NCBI GenBank assembly: GCA_034008185.1
Contig: CM067082.1
Coordinates: 100,869,311 to 100,933,310, forward strand
Reading direction: 5' to 3'
DNA from: Gorsachius magnificus
Lineage: Eukaryota; Chordata; Aves; Pelecaniformes; Ardeidae
DNA: 64,000 nucleotides
This document shows positions 47,371-60,060 of the stretch, piece after piece (positions within the stretch are counted from its first letter, which is position 1; each line of letters starts with the position of its first letter). The notes below the pieces were generated by a model, which was not told the origin of the DNA, made no database searches, and saw only the letters and a list, made by a program, of their open reading frames with translations. The position numbers and the translations under genes were made by a program.

Positions 47371-49554
47371 CTAAAACTGTTCCCTTCACTTGTCGTTGAT
47401 CCTAGCTCCTTTTTCCCCACATTGTCCTTCCTCCTCTCACATGCACACATTTATTTTCTCAGCTGTAAACCAGTTGCAACTCAGAGAGGGGCTAGAATAA
47501 ACCCCTTTTATTCTTTTGCAGTATGGTTCATTAATGCAGTTCCTGATCCCCAACCCATACACGATTTAGTTGGGAAGAGTGACAGTATGGAGCAAGGCTG
47601 GGAACTCCCTTAGCTGGCACCAACTCCACAGGACAAGGCCTGTGGACCAGTGCTCTGAATTAGCACCTACCCATGGGCATGTTTTATGTTCTGTCCCTAC
47701 TTTCCCCCTCCCTAAAGCCAGAAGAGCTTGCCTGTGACCATCCATCTCTGAGAGATGCTTGTAGGATTAAATAGCTAACACCGCTTCAGGCCAAGATTTC
47801 TCAGACTGATACAAGGCTTTTAAAATTGACTTGGGCCTGAAGAGTCCCAAAATAAGGCTCTGAATTTTAGAAGTGTAGCATGTTTAACAGTGATTGTATT
47901 GAAATAAATAGATTTACATCCACTTCCTGAATTCCAGGTGTGATTGAAAAAAACCTACATTTCCTGATCATTTGCACTTTCATGGATGGTATTTACTACC
48001 CCTGTTTGCCCCCTGTTTCTCAAGTTCTTTAAAGGGATGAAAGAAAAGTAGAAAAAGTATCCTGCATGAGCTTTTAAACAGAGAAATATAAGCCTCCTTA
48101 AAATGAATTAGCATTGTGTATTTAAAATTTTGGAGAAATACAAAGATTTTGCATGCCACACAAAAGCGTGGAATTACAGTTAACACCTTTCATCCAACTC
48201 TGAAAAGCATGCTTTGTTATATGTTTTCTACTGATGACTAAACCATCCACCTTTAAAAGTGAACTTTTCTATCTCTAATGAGAATAGTGATTGGAATCGC
48301 CCCAGCACTCTCCTTGTTCCCATGCTCCTGCTTCTTCGTGCATCCAAAGCAAATAAAGATATTAATGAGGATTAAATACAAGTCAAGTTAAAATGTCAGT
48401 TGTTTCTTCTTAACAATGCATTGGTTGGATTAATTTGCGAGACTATTGTCTCTTTTTCACCCTTATTACACTGTTTATCAGCTGATTGAGCTGTGCTTGT
48501 GGGTAGAGACCAAGAATCGAAAACATAATCCTCAAGGTGCCTGAGAAATTTTAGATTGCAAGATCATTCCTGTTTTCCATGCAAACCCTGCTATAAGACT
48601 CATGATCAAATGTCTGGAAGTATTTGCTTTTGACAATGTGATAAAGATAATTTTCTTTCAAATAATAAAAGGGATAATTAATATTTTGCTTAGCAGAAAA
48701 AAGTTCTACCTGACTTACCAGGCAGCAGAACAAGCTGTTTACACTTGCAGAGGAAGGGAATATATAGGTCACATCTTGCACTTCGAGCTGCTGCCTTTAC
48801 TTTGGTGAAAGGCATGTTTCAGATGAAAAAGTGGTCCAGTGTTTGGTCTTCTGATTCCTGGAGTGGGGAAAAAGTTCAGTGATGTCTCATTGAGAGGAGC
48901 GGGCGTGAATAAAAAGAAAGGGTAGGCCTTAAATGTCTGATTTATGTTTGCTTGTGTTATCATATTTGGGAGCATTTCTGTTATAAATGTAAGCACATCC
49001 TAAAGTAGAGCAATTTCATTGAGTGTAAAAATGAGAGCCAAGTAACTACTTCTAAGCAGTGCTGGAGTCATCTTAATACAGGGCAATAGTTTGCACCTTT
49101 GGAGTGCAAAAATCAGAGCCTAACAAAAAAGGAGAGAAAGTTTTTGTAAAATGTTACCTCTTAAAAATGTCTGTCCTTAGTCTGCTCTACACCTTCTGAA
49201 GAGCAGAGGAGTGAGAGATTAGCTAGAGTGATCAGCAGAAGAGGAGCAGCTATGTAGGGTGGGCTAGGGCTGAGGTCCTGTGATGTGACATGACAATGCC
49301 CCAGGGCTTAACACCCTCCAGCTTCGAGTGAGATGTTCCCACATGAGGGGAAGTAGCCAGCTGTCCTAGCCAGGTCTCAGCAGAAAATCAGAGAGGGACG
49401 TTCACACGTTTATTGCTATACCTTGGAAAAGGAGCAGCTGGTATTGCACATTATCTGTTTATCTTCCTCTTGTCCTTTTCTGTTGTTTCTTAAAGCACCC
49501 TTTGTGCAGCTGCCCAATATATCCTTTGCAAGTAAGAAACATTAGCTCATCTGA
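47371..49554. other. Unique AT-rich non-coding DNA, no gene seen
   Basis: No coding segment or repeat family is recognised. Confidence 0.5.
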
Positions 49555-49690
49555 ACAGTTTAATTTTCCAAGGTTTCTAGGAAGATGCTGGAGCCAATGG
49601 TTATTAGTGACTCCTAACATTTGAATTCGTCTCCTGTTACTGCCAGTCAGAGATTAACAGAAAGATTACACAATGAAATAACTCATTTCA
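49555..49690 (+). repeat. Unassigned dispersed repeat, weak copy 3
   Basis: 49572-49600 (GGTTTCTAGGAAGATGCTGG and on through AGCCAATGG) matches the central block of the copies at 30.0 and 31.9 kb. 49666-49688 (CACAATGAAATAACTCATTT) resembles their terminal GGAATAAAATTCATT block at a similar spacing and in the same order. It is more diverged than the other two. Confidence 0.4.
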
Positions 49691-51974
49691 AGGGGATTTA
49701 AGCTCCTAAATACCTTCTTCAGGCTTCAGCTGTGTCTCAACTTCCCGCTTGCAGCAGGCATTCCCATCTCAAATGAATCGCAATTCTGTGATAAGTTATG
49801 TAACACCTGATTATTGTAGAGGGAAGACGCATCTGAATGCAATGCATAGCAGGGGTCTCGGAGACACAAGGTTACCTCCTTGTGTGTGTATCTACTTCTT
49901 CCTTACTGGGGATCTTGCTGGTTAAAAAAAAAAAGAGAGAGAGAAAGTACCATGCCTGGACAGTTCATTATGCCATTAAGGTTACTAGAATTTTTTTGCA
50001 ACTAATATTTTACAGGTTTTATGGAAAAAATAAAGTCTTTGTCATCTCTGTGGTTCTAAGAATAATTTGGTGATTTAACTCCTTGGAAATATATTTTCTG
50101 TTTCATCTGCTCATTTCCTCAGTCTTACTTTATGACAGAGAGAGCGGGTTTTCAAAAATATTCCAAGAAATTAAGCAATACAGGACAAATGACTGAGTTT
50201 TTGGAATGTAGCAATGTATTTCTTTGGGAATCCTTGAAGCAGATGAAGTGATAGACAGGAATGTTTCACTGTAGCTTTAGCCTGGAGAACTTGTCATTTC
50301 AGAGCAGCTGGAGCATTGGCACAAGTTCCCATGTTATATTTTTCCTTTAATCCATTCATTATTCCCCCCCAAATTATTCCATTCTTTGGCTTAAAATGAA
50401 AATAAGTGAAGCCACTACAAAACTAGAAAAATAAAAAGCTACAGTCCTTGCCTCATGCAAGCCTCTATTCACGTTTATAAAACTAAACTAATTTGCTCCA
50501 ACTAAGAATGTAGCCTTTAATCCATTGTCCAACTACTAAAATGGAATAATCAAGAATTATTTATTGCCTAAGGTTCAGATGGACTTAAGTGCAAATGTAC
50601 CATAAATCTTTTCTCTCTTCCCCCCATCCCCCCCCCCCCCTTTTTTTTTAAAGCCAGCCAGCAGTCTTTCTCCATCCAAGCTTTAAACTAGTCTTTGCGG
50701 GTTAGGGTTGACAAGGAAGTTAGCTTTCCAGCTGGGAGGCATATTCCATGTTCTCTTCCTAAATATTTTCCATGTTTTTTCGTGTGTGCTTTATACTCAT
50801 TTTGTGCAAGTAAAAATAGCATGAGGTAGTGGTGTCATGCAACCTGTCTGAGGTTAGATTACCTTCAGGGATTTCTCGCCTGAACTATGTACTACAGGTG
50901 AGCATCTTTTATCCCAAGTGAAGGTCCAATCTTCATTTCAATATTTTGCTCTTCATACCTGCATGTTCCCCACTGCCAGTTGAGAACCGAGTAGCAAGCC
51001 AAGACTTTAGAGGAGGCTAGAAGCCTGCCTCAAACAGTCAGGACTGGGCTGCTGTTTCTCTAAAATCTGGATCATTTTGTGGGATAGAGTTTAAACAGCA
51101 TACATTAATATAGCTGATGCACTGGAATTAAAGAGTAAAAGCATGAAACCATGCTCACCATTGCTCATTATTAATGATCATGTCTGTGCTGGTGGTTTTT
51201 TTGCACCTCTGCCAGTTAGCTTTTGAAGTTGAACCCTAATGGGTTTATTTGAGGGAGGAAAGATAATAATAAGGTATCAGAAAGAGCAGATGCATGGAAA
51301 AATAATGATGGTGGAAAACATGGTGAGTGGAAGGAAAGCAATTCATAAGAGAAAGGGATTAGAGACCTTTCCTTCCTTTTCTTTTTCCCTCCAGAGGGTG
51401 GGGGAGTGTGTCCTTCAAATTTTCTGTGCACCACAGTTTTTTTTCCATTTCAAAGCCAAAAAGGACCATTGCAGTAAGTCAGTCTGATTTCCTTTGTAGC
51501 ATTAGCCACAAAACTTCCCCAAATTAAGCCCTGATCAAAGCCATGTTTGGGGGAGAGGGCAAAAGGAGCCATGCTGTTAAAAATCAGCTGATCCTTCTAG
51601 GCAAAATATGCGTGGTTTGTGTAGTTGGCACATCCTAATCCTTGAATTTGGTGCAACTGCGGAGCCTTGGCTGGTGAGCTGCCACTCAGTCAGGATGGTG
51701 GCCATGTGCTGAAGCAGTGAGACAGGAGATTGCAAGGTAAGGGATGGTTGGCTGGGGTGCAGCTACCTGAGGCAGGGTTTTTTTCCTTCTTCTGTACGTG
51801 TGTGCGTAGGTCTGTTTATTTTCTGTTAGCAAAAGGAAGACATAAAATTATGTCATTGGGTAGATAAACACATGCTGTGCTTAAGGCTTGGTTGTTGCGT
51901 GCGATTCTGGGCCAACCCAACTCAAACAGGCAGCAGAACTGGAATAAATACAGACAAGTGTAACAAGGGTTATC
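49691..51974. other. Unique non-coding DNA with homopolymer runs
   Basis: No gene is recognised. A C13 run (50628-50640) passes directly into T9 (50641-50649). Confidence 0.5.
50628..50649 (+). repeat. C13-T9 homopolymer junction
   Basis: Thirteen C followed immediately by nine T. Likely length-variable and hard to sequence; the exact counts should be treated with caution. Confidence 0.9.
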
Positions 51975-52130
51975 CCAGGTATGAGATGCCTTCAATACAA
52001 AGAAAAGTAAATAGACTAGGACTTTACAGGTTTGATAGAAGAGGCAATGTGGGGAAGCAGGTCTGTGAATTCATGTATGGTGCAGATAAAATGAATGTTG
52101 GATCCCAAAACCATTTACGTAGCTTAATAT
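51975..52130 (+). mobile_element. Old CR1/L3-type LINE fragment (ORF2 C-terminal region)
   Basis: The plus-strand frame reads RKVNRLGLYRFDRRGNVGKQ, then VCEFMYGADK. Its pattern parallels [20 protein letters not shown] in the CR1 copy at 17.5 kb: the R-L-G-L, aromatic-S/R, RRG and tyrosine-hydrophobic positions line up. Nucleotide identity is low, so it is a much older copy or another LINE of the CR1/L3 group. No 3' tail is seen. Confidence 0.45.
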
Positions 52131-55100
52131 TTCTGTATTAAACTAAAAAGTTTGTAGTGAAATTATGGTGCAGCAGCTTTAGACAAAAGTGAAGAAGGTC
52201 CTTCCGCCCCTCCCCCCCCAAAAAAACCCCTTATGATAGTATTCCCATAACTCATTGTTGCTGGTCATATTGAAGTCCAGAACTGTAAATTATTTTTTTA
52301 AAGTAATATTTAACAAATCCATGAAGGGTAGGCATTTTAGTGATTACCAAATGCTGTGTATCAGGATACAATCTACAGATGCGCCCTGAATTTGCTAATA
52401 GCTAGGAAGGCATCATTATCACAATAACTTTGTGACAAATACTTTATATAAATATCTGTTATATTTCATGGGTCTTATACCCTGAGCTTCCACTGTTTGT
52501 ACTTTTAAAACAGGACACTGTGCTAGATGGATCTTTCATCTCAGGCAGTACGCCAGCTCTTATGTTCAAGGATCAAGGGGAATTACTCCATATACATTTC
52601 AGAGCCTTTCCACTGCTTTTCCCCCAAGAAAGAGGTGCATTTTACTAGTTTTATGAAAATAAGACTGGCAGCCTTCTGGTTTTTTCTTCTGTGTTTTTGG
52701 TTCCTTTCAGTGAATTTATCTCTACAATTAAAAAAAAACAGTACTGAGGCTCAGAGACTTGATTATAATTGAAGAAAACTTGCCAGTCCCCAAATCTTGT
52801 TAAATACTTGTTCAGAGTAGATTTTGCAAAGCTAGGAGCATACTGGCAACTTGCTTTCAAAGATGAGACTTCTCAGCTTTTATGGAAAGCTTCATGAATC
52901 TTTGTGCTTCCTTTGGTGGCCTGAAGGGTTAAAATTAAGAGAGGCCAGGTTTCAGTCCTGGGAAAGCACTGTGAACTGTTGAATTTGCAGGGTATTTTGA
53001 GATAGAGATGTGCAAATAAAGTTCAAGTGAGGAGAAAAAATATGGGTTGCCTGAGTAGATGAAGTATGTCTTTTTGATTGCAAGCATGAACTGTATCTTG
53101 GCTTAGACCCCAGCAACTCTGTTGAACCCTGTTATTATACCTATTTGAATAAATCCAAAGCAATAGCATAAAAATTCAGCAGTGAGTCATCATGATATAG
53201 TGAGCCACTCTTAATTTAAGGAAAATTTGGCCCACCAGGTGAAGGTCTCCTTTCAGCGCTCAGCAGCCTGTCCAGTTATGCTTTTTCCATTTGAGATTAA
53301 ACAGTATTTCCCCTACCCTCGTTGTAGTTCTTCTTTTAAAGTTCATGAAGTGCTTGCCTGGGAAGCACACAAAAATTGCAGGCATGGGCTCAAGTATCGC
53401 TTCATAGGAAGAAAATTTACATCGAGGTTGCAGCTTCTCTAGCAATACTGACAGAGCACGCAGAGTGAGAAAATGCGATGCGGAGGTGTACGCGGTGCCA
53501 GCAGCTCATGCAAATTAAATATTCAGTCCCTTTTATTTCACTTGTGTCAGTGATTTCCTCAGCCAGGCTTCAGTGGGTTTAGAAGTGCAAAGCTGCTGCT
53601 TTCTTTATCACTTGGAGGGCCACTGGGACCTGCACTCAGTGTGCTCTATGGGAGTCAGCAGCTGCTTAAATCAGGGAAGGCATGTGGCTGATTGAATCAC
53701 CTGTCATATTGATTTATGCAGCTCGAAGGTCATTTCTTCGTGGCTTGTAAGTGATTTTCTGTGGATGAAAAATATAAAAGAAGAAATTGTAGATGACCTC
53801 TTTATTAAGAAAAATGTAAAAATAATGAATAAAGACAGATTATTTTTTTTTATAATTCTAGTGGAAGAAAAACCTTTCTCCCATAATGGCATCCATAGAT
53901 CAAATAGATCCATGTCACCACTGACAATATCTTTACAATGTACTGATCCATCTAGTGGTTTCTGACTTGATGGTTAAGTACATTGCCACTCCTCTTCGGA
54001 CTGAATTTAGGTGCTTGCTCTGCAAGCCCTTGCCATAGGTTAAAAACCTGCTTACAATGCACATGTAGTTGCCTGAGCTTCTTGCTCTACTCCTGGTGTT
54101 GTCATTCACTCAGCTAGCACACAGCTTTTCATTTCATGCTCATTTTCAGCGCTTAGTTTGTGAAGTAAATGCAAAGAAACAGGAATCTGTTCTGTATGAA
54201 TACAGCAGGCGTACCTGAGGTACTACTGCAAAAGATCTATCGCATTTTAATCAGGAATAATTTATTTGTCTGGAGGAATTTATCTTTTTAAGTGTTTAAT
54301 TGAAAAAATACAAAGATGAAAGGCTAAATAAAACATTTTCATTTATCTTCATTACAGTAGTCTGAGTATGTCTGGAGAAGCTTTTTTTTTTTCTGGCAGT
54401 CTAGAAGTCACGTGCAAGAGCAAAACTTGGCCTATTTGTTTTATTATTTATAAAGACTTTTCCTCATGCCGTTCATTCCTTTCACCCATCACTCCTGAGT
54501 AGGAATGTTGTTGATTGCATGGATAAGACTGAGAGCAAAACTCCGTGAAGACCCACGAGTGCCAAGTTTCACCCTTGGTCTCCAGGTATCACATGCATCA
54601 AATACTGCTTCTATTTTTGTTGAAGCAAAAAGCTTTTCAATAGAGAGACTCCTGGTCACTGAGTAATATAGAAACCAGGGCAAACCCATCAGGAATCCTC
54701 AAAATAACCAGAAATGCCCCATGGGAGTGTCAGAGCTAAAAGAAGTTAAAGCTCAAACTATGCAGAACAGATTTCAGAAATTCAAATCATGGTTTGCAGA
54801 ACAGCAGTTATGGTACAAAGTCTGGTTTTATGCTTTTTCACCTCACTAATGAATCAAACTTCATTTTCTTGTCACAGCCCAGGAAATTTTGTTCCGCAGA
54901 CCTATTCAATTGCTGCCTTAGCAGCTGAGCTTGGTTTCAGTTCTGGCAGAGGAGCTAGGTGAATCCACAGGGAAGAATTGCAGAACTACAGAATTTATCG
55001 AACCGGTTATAGCTCTGCCACAAAACTCTGATAGCTTGAAGTAAAAGTAAGGGACAGAATAGCTGTATCAGTATATACTGTTAATGTTGATTTTTTTCTT

Positions 55101-57834
55101 TACCACTTTGCAGTGACAAGTGAAAGCTGATCAAAAAATGCATCCTTTCAAAAGAGCTGATTGTGAAGCCCTAGAGATTGCTCTGAACGACAACCTCCAG
55201 GACCACGAAGTCAGGCAAGGTGGATGAATTGATTTAAAATATATAATAATTTTTACTTTTAGAGTCAACTGAATTTTTTCCTTTCTTACTTTCCATAAAT
55301 GTTCATCATAACTTTTCCATTATTTTATGTCCTTTTGAAATTCTAGGTTCCAGACAGGATGAGAAACAGAAGCACAGTAATTCTGTGAAAGAAATGGTTG
55401 TTCCAGCATTTCTGGCTTCTCAGGAAGGAAATAAGTAGTATTATATTTTCCATATAAAAAAATAAACATATGCTTCCAGTTGCAGTGACCTTTCAGATTA
55501 AGTGAACAAGACAAGACCAAAAAGCAATGTCTTCGTGAGAGTGGGGATGATGTCGGCCTGATTGTTGCTGTCTGGATCCCTGCTAAATAAATTATGCTTG
55601 TGAGAAGGGGGTGTACAGTGCTACCAGCTTGCAGGGCCACATTTACACTCACTGCACAGGAGTTCAAATGTCAACATAAGGCACCAAACTGAGGGGAAAA
55701 AAAAGAAGTGGAAGTGGAAGGAGGAGGGAAAAAAGGAGAGAGGCAGACTTTTTTTTTTTTTTTTTCCTGATGGCAGTCAGTGCACCAAATAGTAGCTGCC
55801 TCCTGAACTTCTACACATGTAGGTATTCAGGAAAAACAACTTTGGGTTGCTTCTTACACTCCCTGTAATAGTGATAACCTCATAAAAGGCAGTCCTCCTG
55901 GAAAGTTCACAGCTCATTTGCTACAAATCCAAGAGATCTGGATAGTTTGGACAGACATAGACATCCAGGCACTTATCTGAAGTAAGGTTGCACTTCAGAC
56001 TTGAATTACATTTTTAAGACTTGTTTCCTTTTTTTCCCCTTCCATGCCAGATGCTTCAAGTGACTTCTAGGAGGGAGGGAAGGAACCTCTCTCCCTATCT
56101 GCCCATGGGAGGAGCTCGCAAGGCCCTGTTGTGGTGGAAGGGCCACCAGCTGGATCTGCCATGAGGAGCATGTGCTGCCTAGCAGGGTTTTGCCCTAGGA
56201 GGAGTCTTGCTCGAAGGCATGTGCTACTCCATGACAGGCAGTTCCATACCCTCACTGGAGGTTGCCATGTGCCAGTGGTGTCTGGTCAATTGGCAGCTGC
56301 TCAGCCAGACCTGATACGTAGGATCTCAAAGCTGAAGAGAGACTCTGATATTTTACCACAAGGGGAAGTACCACTGTAGAAGAAGACGAAATGTCAAAGG
56401 GATGAGACTCTCACTCAGCATTCAGTAGATTCTCATTTTTATCTGTTCCTTTCCAAAATAAGCGTGTCTTTAGAGGGGAAAAACAACCAAAAGAAGTTTT
56501 CCTCATTTCTTGAGTAAAATCCAGACATCAAATAATTACAATTTACTTTTGTTTAAATAAAAAAAAAAAAAGTCATGCATACATAACTATGTTTATATAT
56601 ATACACAGTTTTAGTTGTTACAATTATTTTTGGCTTTTCTCCCAGAGTAGTTTTGCTGTATTGCTGGTAGCCAGTGACGGCCATTCAGCAGCCTGCAGTA
56701 ATGTCTGTAGTCCTGCAGGTCTCCTTGTTGACCTTCAGATGTTTTACATTGACAAGAAGATTGTCTTTGCTTCATCTTGCAGATGAAATACAGATGGTGG
56801 CACAAGAAGGGTCTTTTTTTGTTGGATTTTTTTTTGTTTGTTTGGGGTTGCTCAGGGAATTGGGGCAGGGCTGAGTGTGACGGTCATGCAAACCATGCCC
56901 AGGAGCTCGATTCTTCCCAACCGTGGCTGCTGCATTTCAGCAGTGGGTGAAAGTGGAGATTTGCTGCCTCTCTGAAGAAAGTACTGCAGAGACATCCTTC
57001 TGCAGCAGTCTGTGTTTAAGGCACTTAAGGTATCAGCACAGAAAACTTGCTTACTGGTTGCTTCATTATAGTTCATGTGAGCCTTTAACAGATATAATTT
57101 GGTTATGATATTTGCCATTTTGAAGTATGGCTTTGTAATCAATGACCTTAGTAGAGAGTAATACTCTTTCTCTCTGCATGGCAAGGTTTGAGGAGAGGGG
57201 GTTGCTCTGGTTTTTGTCCCAGGAGAACAGGCACATCTGCAGCAGACTCAGAAGCATTTCAGAATAAGATCCTAAATCCCTTATGGATGACAAGTGCTAT
57301 GTAAGCCAAAGGTAATGAAGCTATGATAATTCTGGAAGTAAGCTCGTCCACTTGTATAGAAAGTTTGGTTTAGATTTATTGTTGGATTTATGTTGCAGTG
57401 TGAAAGACCAGAGCATAAAATCACTTGACAAGCAGATCTCTGGAGAAGTGGTTTCAGTCTGCATTTGGCAGAGCCCTCACGGCCTGGGAGCTACTTCTGA
57501 GGGGTGTGATGACAGGTAAATAACCAAGCAAGGTATTGTCAATAAAGTGAAAATTCACTGATCAGAAGGCTAAACTACCACTAAAAACAGTTAGAAGGCT
57601 GCAAATTAACTTAGTTGAAAATCGTTAACCTGGTGTACGCTGTGCTAATGTAGGTTTGTAGAAGGGTAGCAGGTGGTGGGGAGGGTCGATTTTTTTTCAG
57701 AGCTAGAGCATGGCATTTTTTTTTCATCTAAAGTAAGTGTAGGGAGCCAGTTTCTCATAAAGCCCCAGTATAGTATCTTGCTGCTGGAATTGTTGAACTG
57801 GAGAAGAAATGGGTTGGTGCTATGTGAAGGTTCC
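52131..57834. other. Unique AT-rich non-coding DNA
   Basis: No gene is recognised in 5.7 kb. Simple tracts include C8-A7-C4 at about 52212-52230, the purine tract plus T17 at 55691-55765 and an A12 run near 56559-56570. Confidence 0.45.
55691..55765 (+). repeat. Polypurine tract followed by T17
   Basis: 55691-55743 is almost all purine, with GGAAGT-like units around 55705-55720 and only two T interruptions. After a 5-base gap T17 follows (55749-55765). The first half can form triplexes; the A-rich parts can pair with the T17. Confidence 0.85.
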
Positions 57835-57955
57835 TGTTGTACTGGGATTTGGGATAGCTGGATTTTATTTTTACCACTGTGTAACTTCAGGCAGGTCACC
57901 TTATTTTAACAAGCTTTGATTTCTTCCCTGTAGAACAGAGATGGTATATGGAGAC
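57835..57955 (+). repeat. MIR-like SINE fragment
   Basis: ACTGGGATTTGGGATAGC, then ACCACTGTGTAACTTCAGGC, then AGGTCACCTTATTTTAACAA and CTGTAGAACAGAGATGG follow the order of the MIR body and its L2-like 3' end (the family's TGTGACCTTGGGCAAGTCAC and CCCATCTGTAAAATGGG segments). This is the best preserved of the SINE-like scraps here. Confidence 0.5.
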
Positions 57956-57960
57956 ATTGA

Positions 57961-58317
57961 GTAGCAGGGTCACCTCAAAATGAACTTCTTTCATCCTCCA
58001 GCTCAGGAAACCGATCTTATGAAGCACTTATTCCACAGAGAGTGGGAGGAACGCATAGTGCTCTTGTAACTATTCCTTATATTGGAGATAATGGGGTCTG
58101 ACAATTCTTCATGAGCCATGTGGTCATTCCAGGAGCTGATATAGTAGCTGAGGCCAAGATAGTGAACCAAGTAGGCAGAAATCAATTAATGTTTGTCAGA
58201 GCCATATCTGACATAGTGTTTGCAAGTTTAGCTTCCCGTTGCATAACTGTTTTCCAGCAATGTTTTGGAGAGGTAACAGTAGCTTTGAGAATAAGCCCTA
58301 TCATAGTGGAGCCATAA
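57961..58317 (+). pseudogene. Unidentified open-frame block broken by one stop
   Basis: One plus-strand frame is open from 57961 to the TAA at 58315 except for a single TGA at 58099. A good acceptor-like sequence (CTTCTTTCATCCTCCAG, ending 58001) lies inside it. The frame reads SGNRSYEALIPQRVGGTHSA before the stop and SHVVIPGADIVAEAKIVNQV after it. The minus strand of the same block is also largely open, with one stop, so coding orientation is ambiguous. It could be a dead exon or retrocopy, or a decayed DNA transposon; I recognise no family. Chance openness on both strands over 350 bp is possible but less likely. Confidence 0.25.
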
Positions 58318-59984
58318 TTTCTATTTCTATAATCATGTAACCTTCTCTGAAACAAAGTAAAGCACTGTTACGGTGTTAAGTGTACTTGATTCTGATCAGA
58401 AAGGGAATACTCATTTGTGTCTGAGGAAAAGAGTCTGAAGAAAATCCATTCAGCTTTGATTGGAAAGAACAGCAATGTGCTTTTGGATTATCATGTATGG
58501 ATTTTTTTACTATTATTATTCCATGTCTTTAATTATTTTTATTACATTTCTTTCCTTTTCTTCTTCATGTGGTTCTACCATTAAGTGTTCAGACACTAAT
58601 ACATGGAATTTGAACCACAATGTATACCACCAAACTGCCTGGTGGAGCAGTCAACAGCTCATGAGTCAGTTTTCTACAGTAGCTGCAGAAACCTTAGGTC
58701 TTTCCCTGTGTAATTCAGCTATTTGGAGTACCTACATAGGCATGGGACAGGGCAGACTGGAAGGCACTGTTCTCCCCTTGACAGTCAGATTAGCTGAGCC
58801 AGAACCAGTTTAATAATAAATCTTTAATTTCATAATGCATGAAAGAAGAACCATTGAGGTGCAGGTGTCTCTGCATTGCTGCTTTCTTCCAGGATGTTTT
58901 TGCAGTCGCAATAAAGTCCATGTGAAATATAAGGTAGTTGTTTTCTATGGATAAAAAATTAGTCTGGATTTCAATGGATGTTCTAAGCATGTTTAAAAAA
59001 ATATATGTATGCAGGGGTTAAATAAGTCATTATTACCGTGTGCACTGTAAGGAACTTAGGTAGGAAGAAGTGTCAGGTAGTTCTCAATGCAGTGTTTTGC
59101 CAGAAAAATTTAAGTGAATTACGGAGTCAATTACAAATTCTTTGATGGCACTGGCAGCAGGAAAGTCTGACCTGTGAGATACAATGCACCCTTTAAGCTG
59201 CAGCCAAAGATCTAATTAATAATGTACTCAGCTGCTGCAACCGCAGTCTGCCCTTCTGGGCCCTGTAGCTTTATAAGTAGTAACTCAGTAACCTAAAAAG
59301 TCAATATGTGGTTTCTTTCACATTAATAAGCATTTCTCTCAGTCACAGATTGGATGACCAGGATAGTTAGGTTTATACGATTCTTCCTTGGTGCAGGAGG
59401 AAATGTAGACAGCTTCTTGAGGCTCCTTCCTAACTGACTTTTCCATGGTTTCCTCTGTCTATGTATGAATTCTGAAGTGAAAACAGTGTTTTTGCATGAA
59501 TAATTGCCCTGAATTCACCTTTGGAAGGTACCTACAGAACTAGAACTTGGCAACAGATATGGTCATCAGTATCCCCTGCATATGCATCTGCTTCCCAGCG
59601 TTTAGGTGGCGCTTTGATTGTCTGTAGATTTGGTTGTGGATTTCTATCCCTGAAGTAGGAAGTCCATATCCTAATGTGGCATGGACTAAACATTTTACAC
59701 CTAATTTAGGGAAAACAGAGGATCTCTTTGAGGAAATAGTAGGCAGGATTTGGTTTTTTATGTCAGTGACTGGCATAAAATGCTGCTACCATTATAGTCT
59801 CACCTATTGAAATTCCTTTCCATTGTCTAGGATGAGGGATTTCTGTACCGTATTGTACATTATCAATTTTGATCCCAAAAAATGGACAATAAAGGTGTAG
59901 CAAGCCTACTACTAATAAATCCAACACAGTCTACAATTCGTAACTAAGTTCCAGAAAAACTTGGCCAATATTAGAATGAATTCT
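58318..59984. other. Unique non-coding DNA, no gene seen
   Basis: A 117-codon plus-strand frame (58460-58813) starts hydrophobic, lacks any recognisable domain and is judged fortuitous. Confidence 0.45.
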
Positions 59985-60060
59985 GGTAGATGTCATGTCA
60001 GAAGGGACCCCATCGCACCTAGTCTGATCTTAATACTGTTGCTGAATACAACAGCAGGGA
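59985..60060 (-). mobile_element. Old CR1/L3-type LINE 3'-end fragment, tentative
   Basis: ATGTCAGAAGGGACC...CACCTAGTCTGATCTT resembles the complement of the 3' UTR of older CR1/L3-type LINEs (the AGAAGGGACC...ATCTAGTCTGACCT wording seen in archosaurs and turtles). It is short, so assignment is uncertain. Confidence 0.4.

Noticed and set aside
57961..58317. PIF/Harbinger transposase reading of the minus strand (a TTWLMKN segment)
   Set aside because: A single short resemblance to the WLM-type motif near the end of Harbinger nucleases, without the catalytic acidic residues in order; insufficient to name the family.
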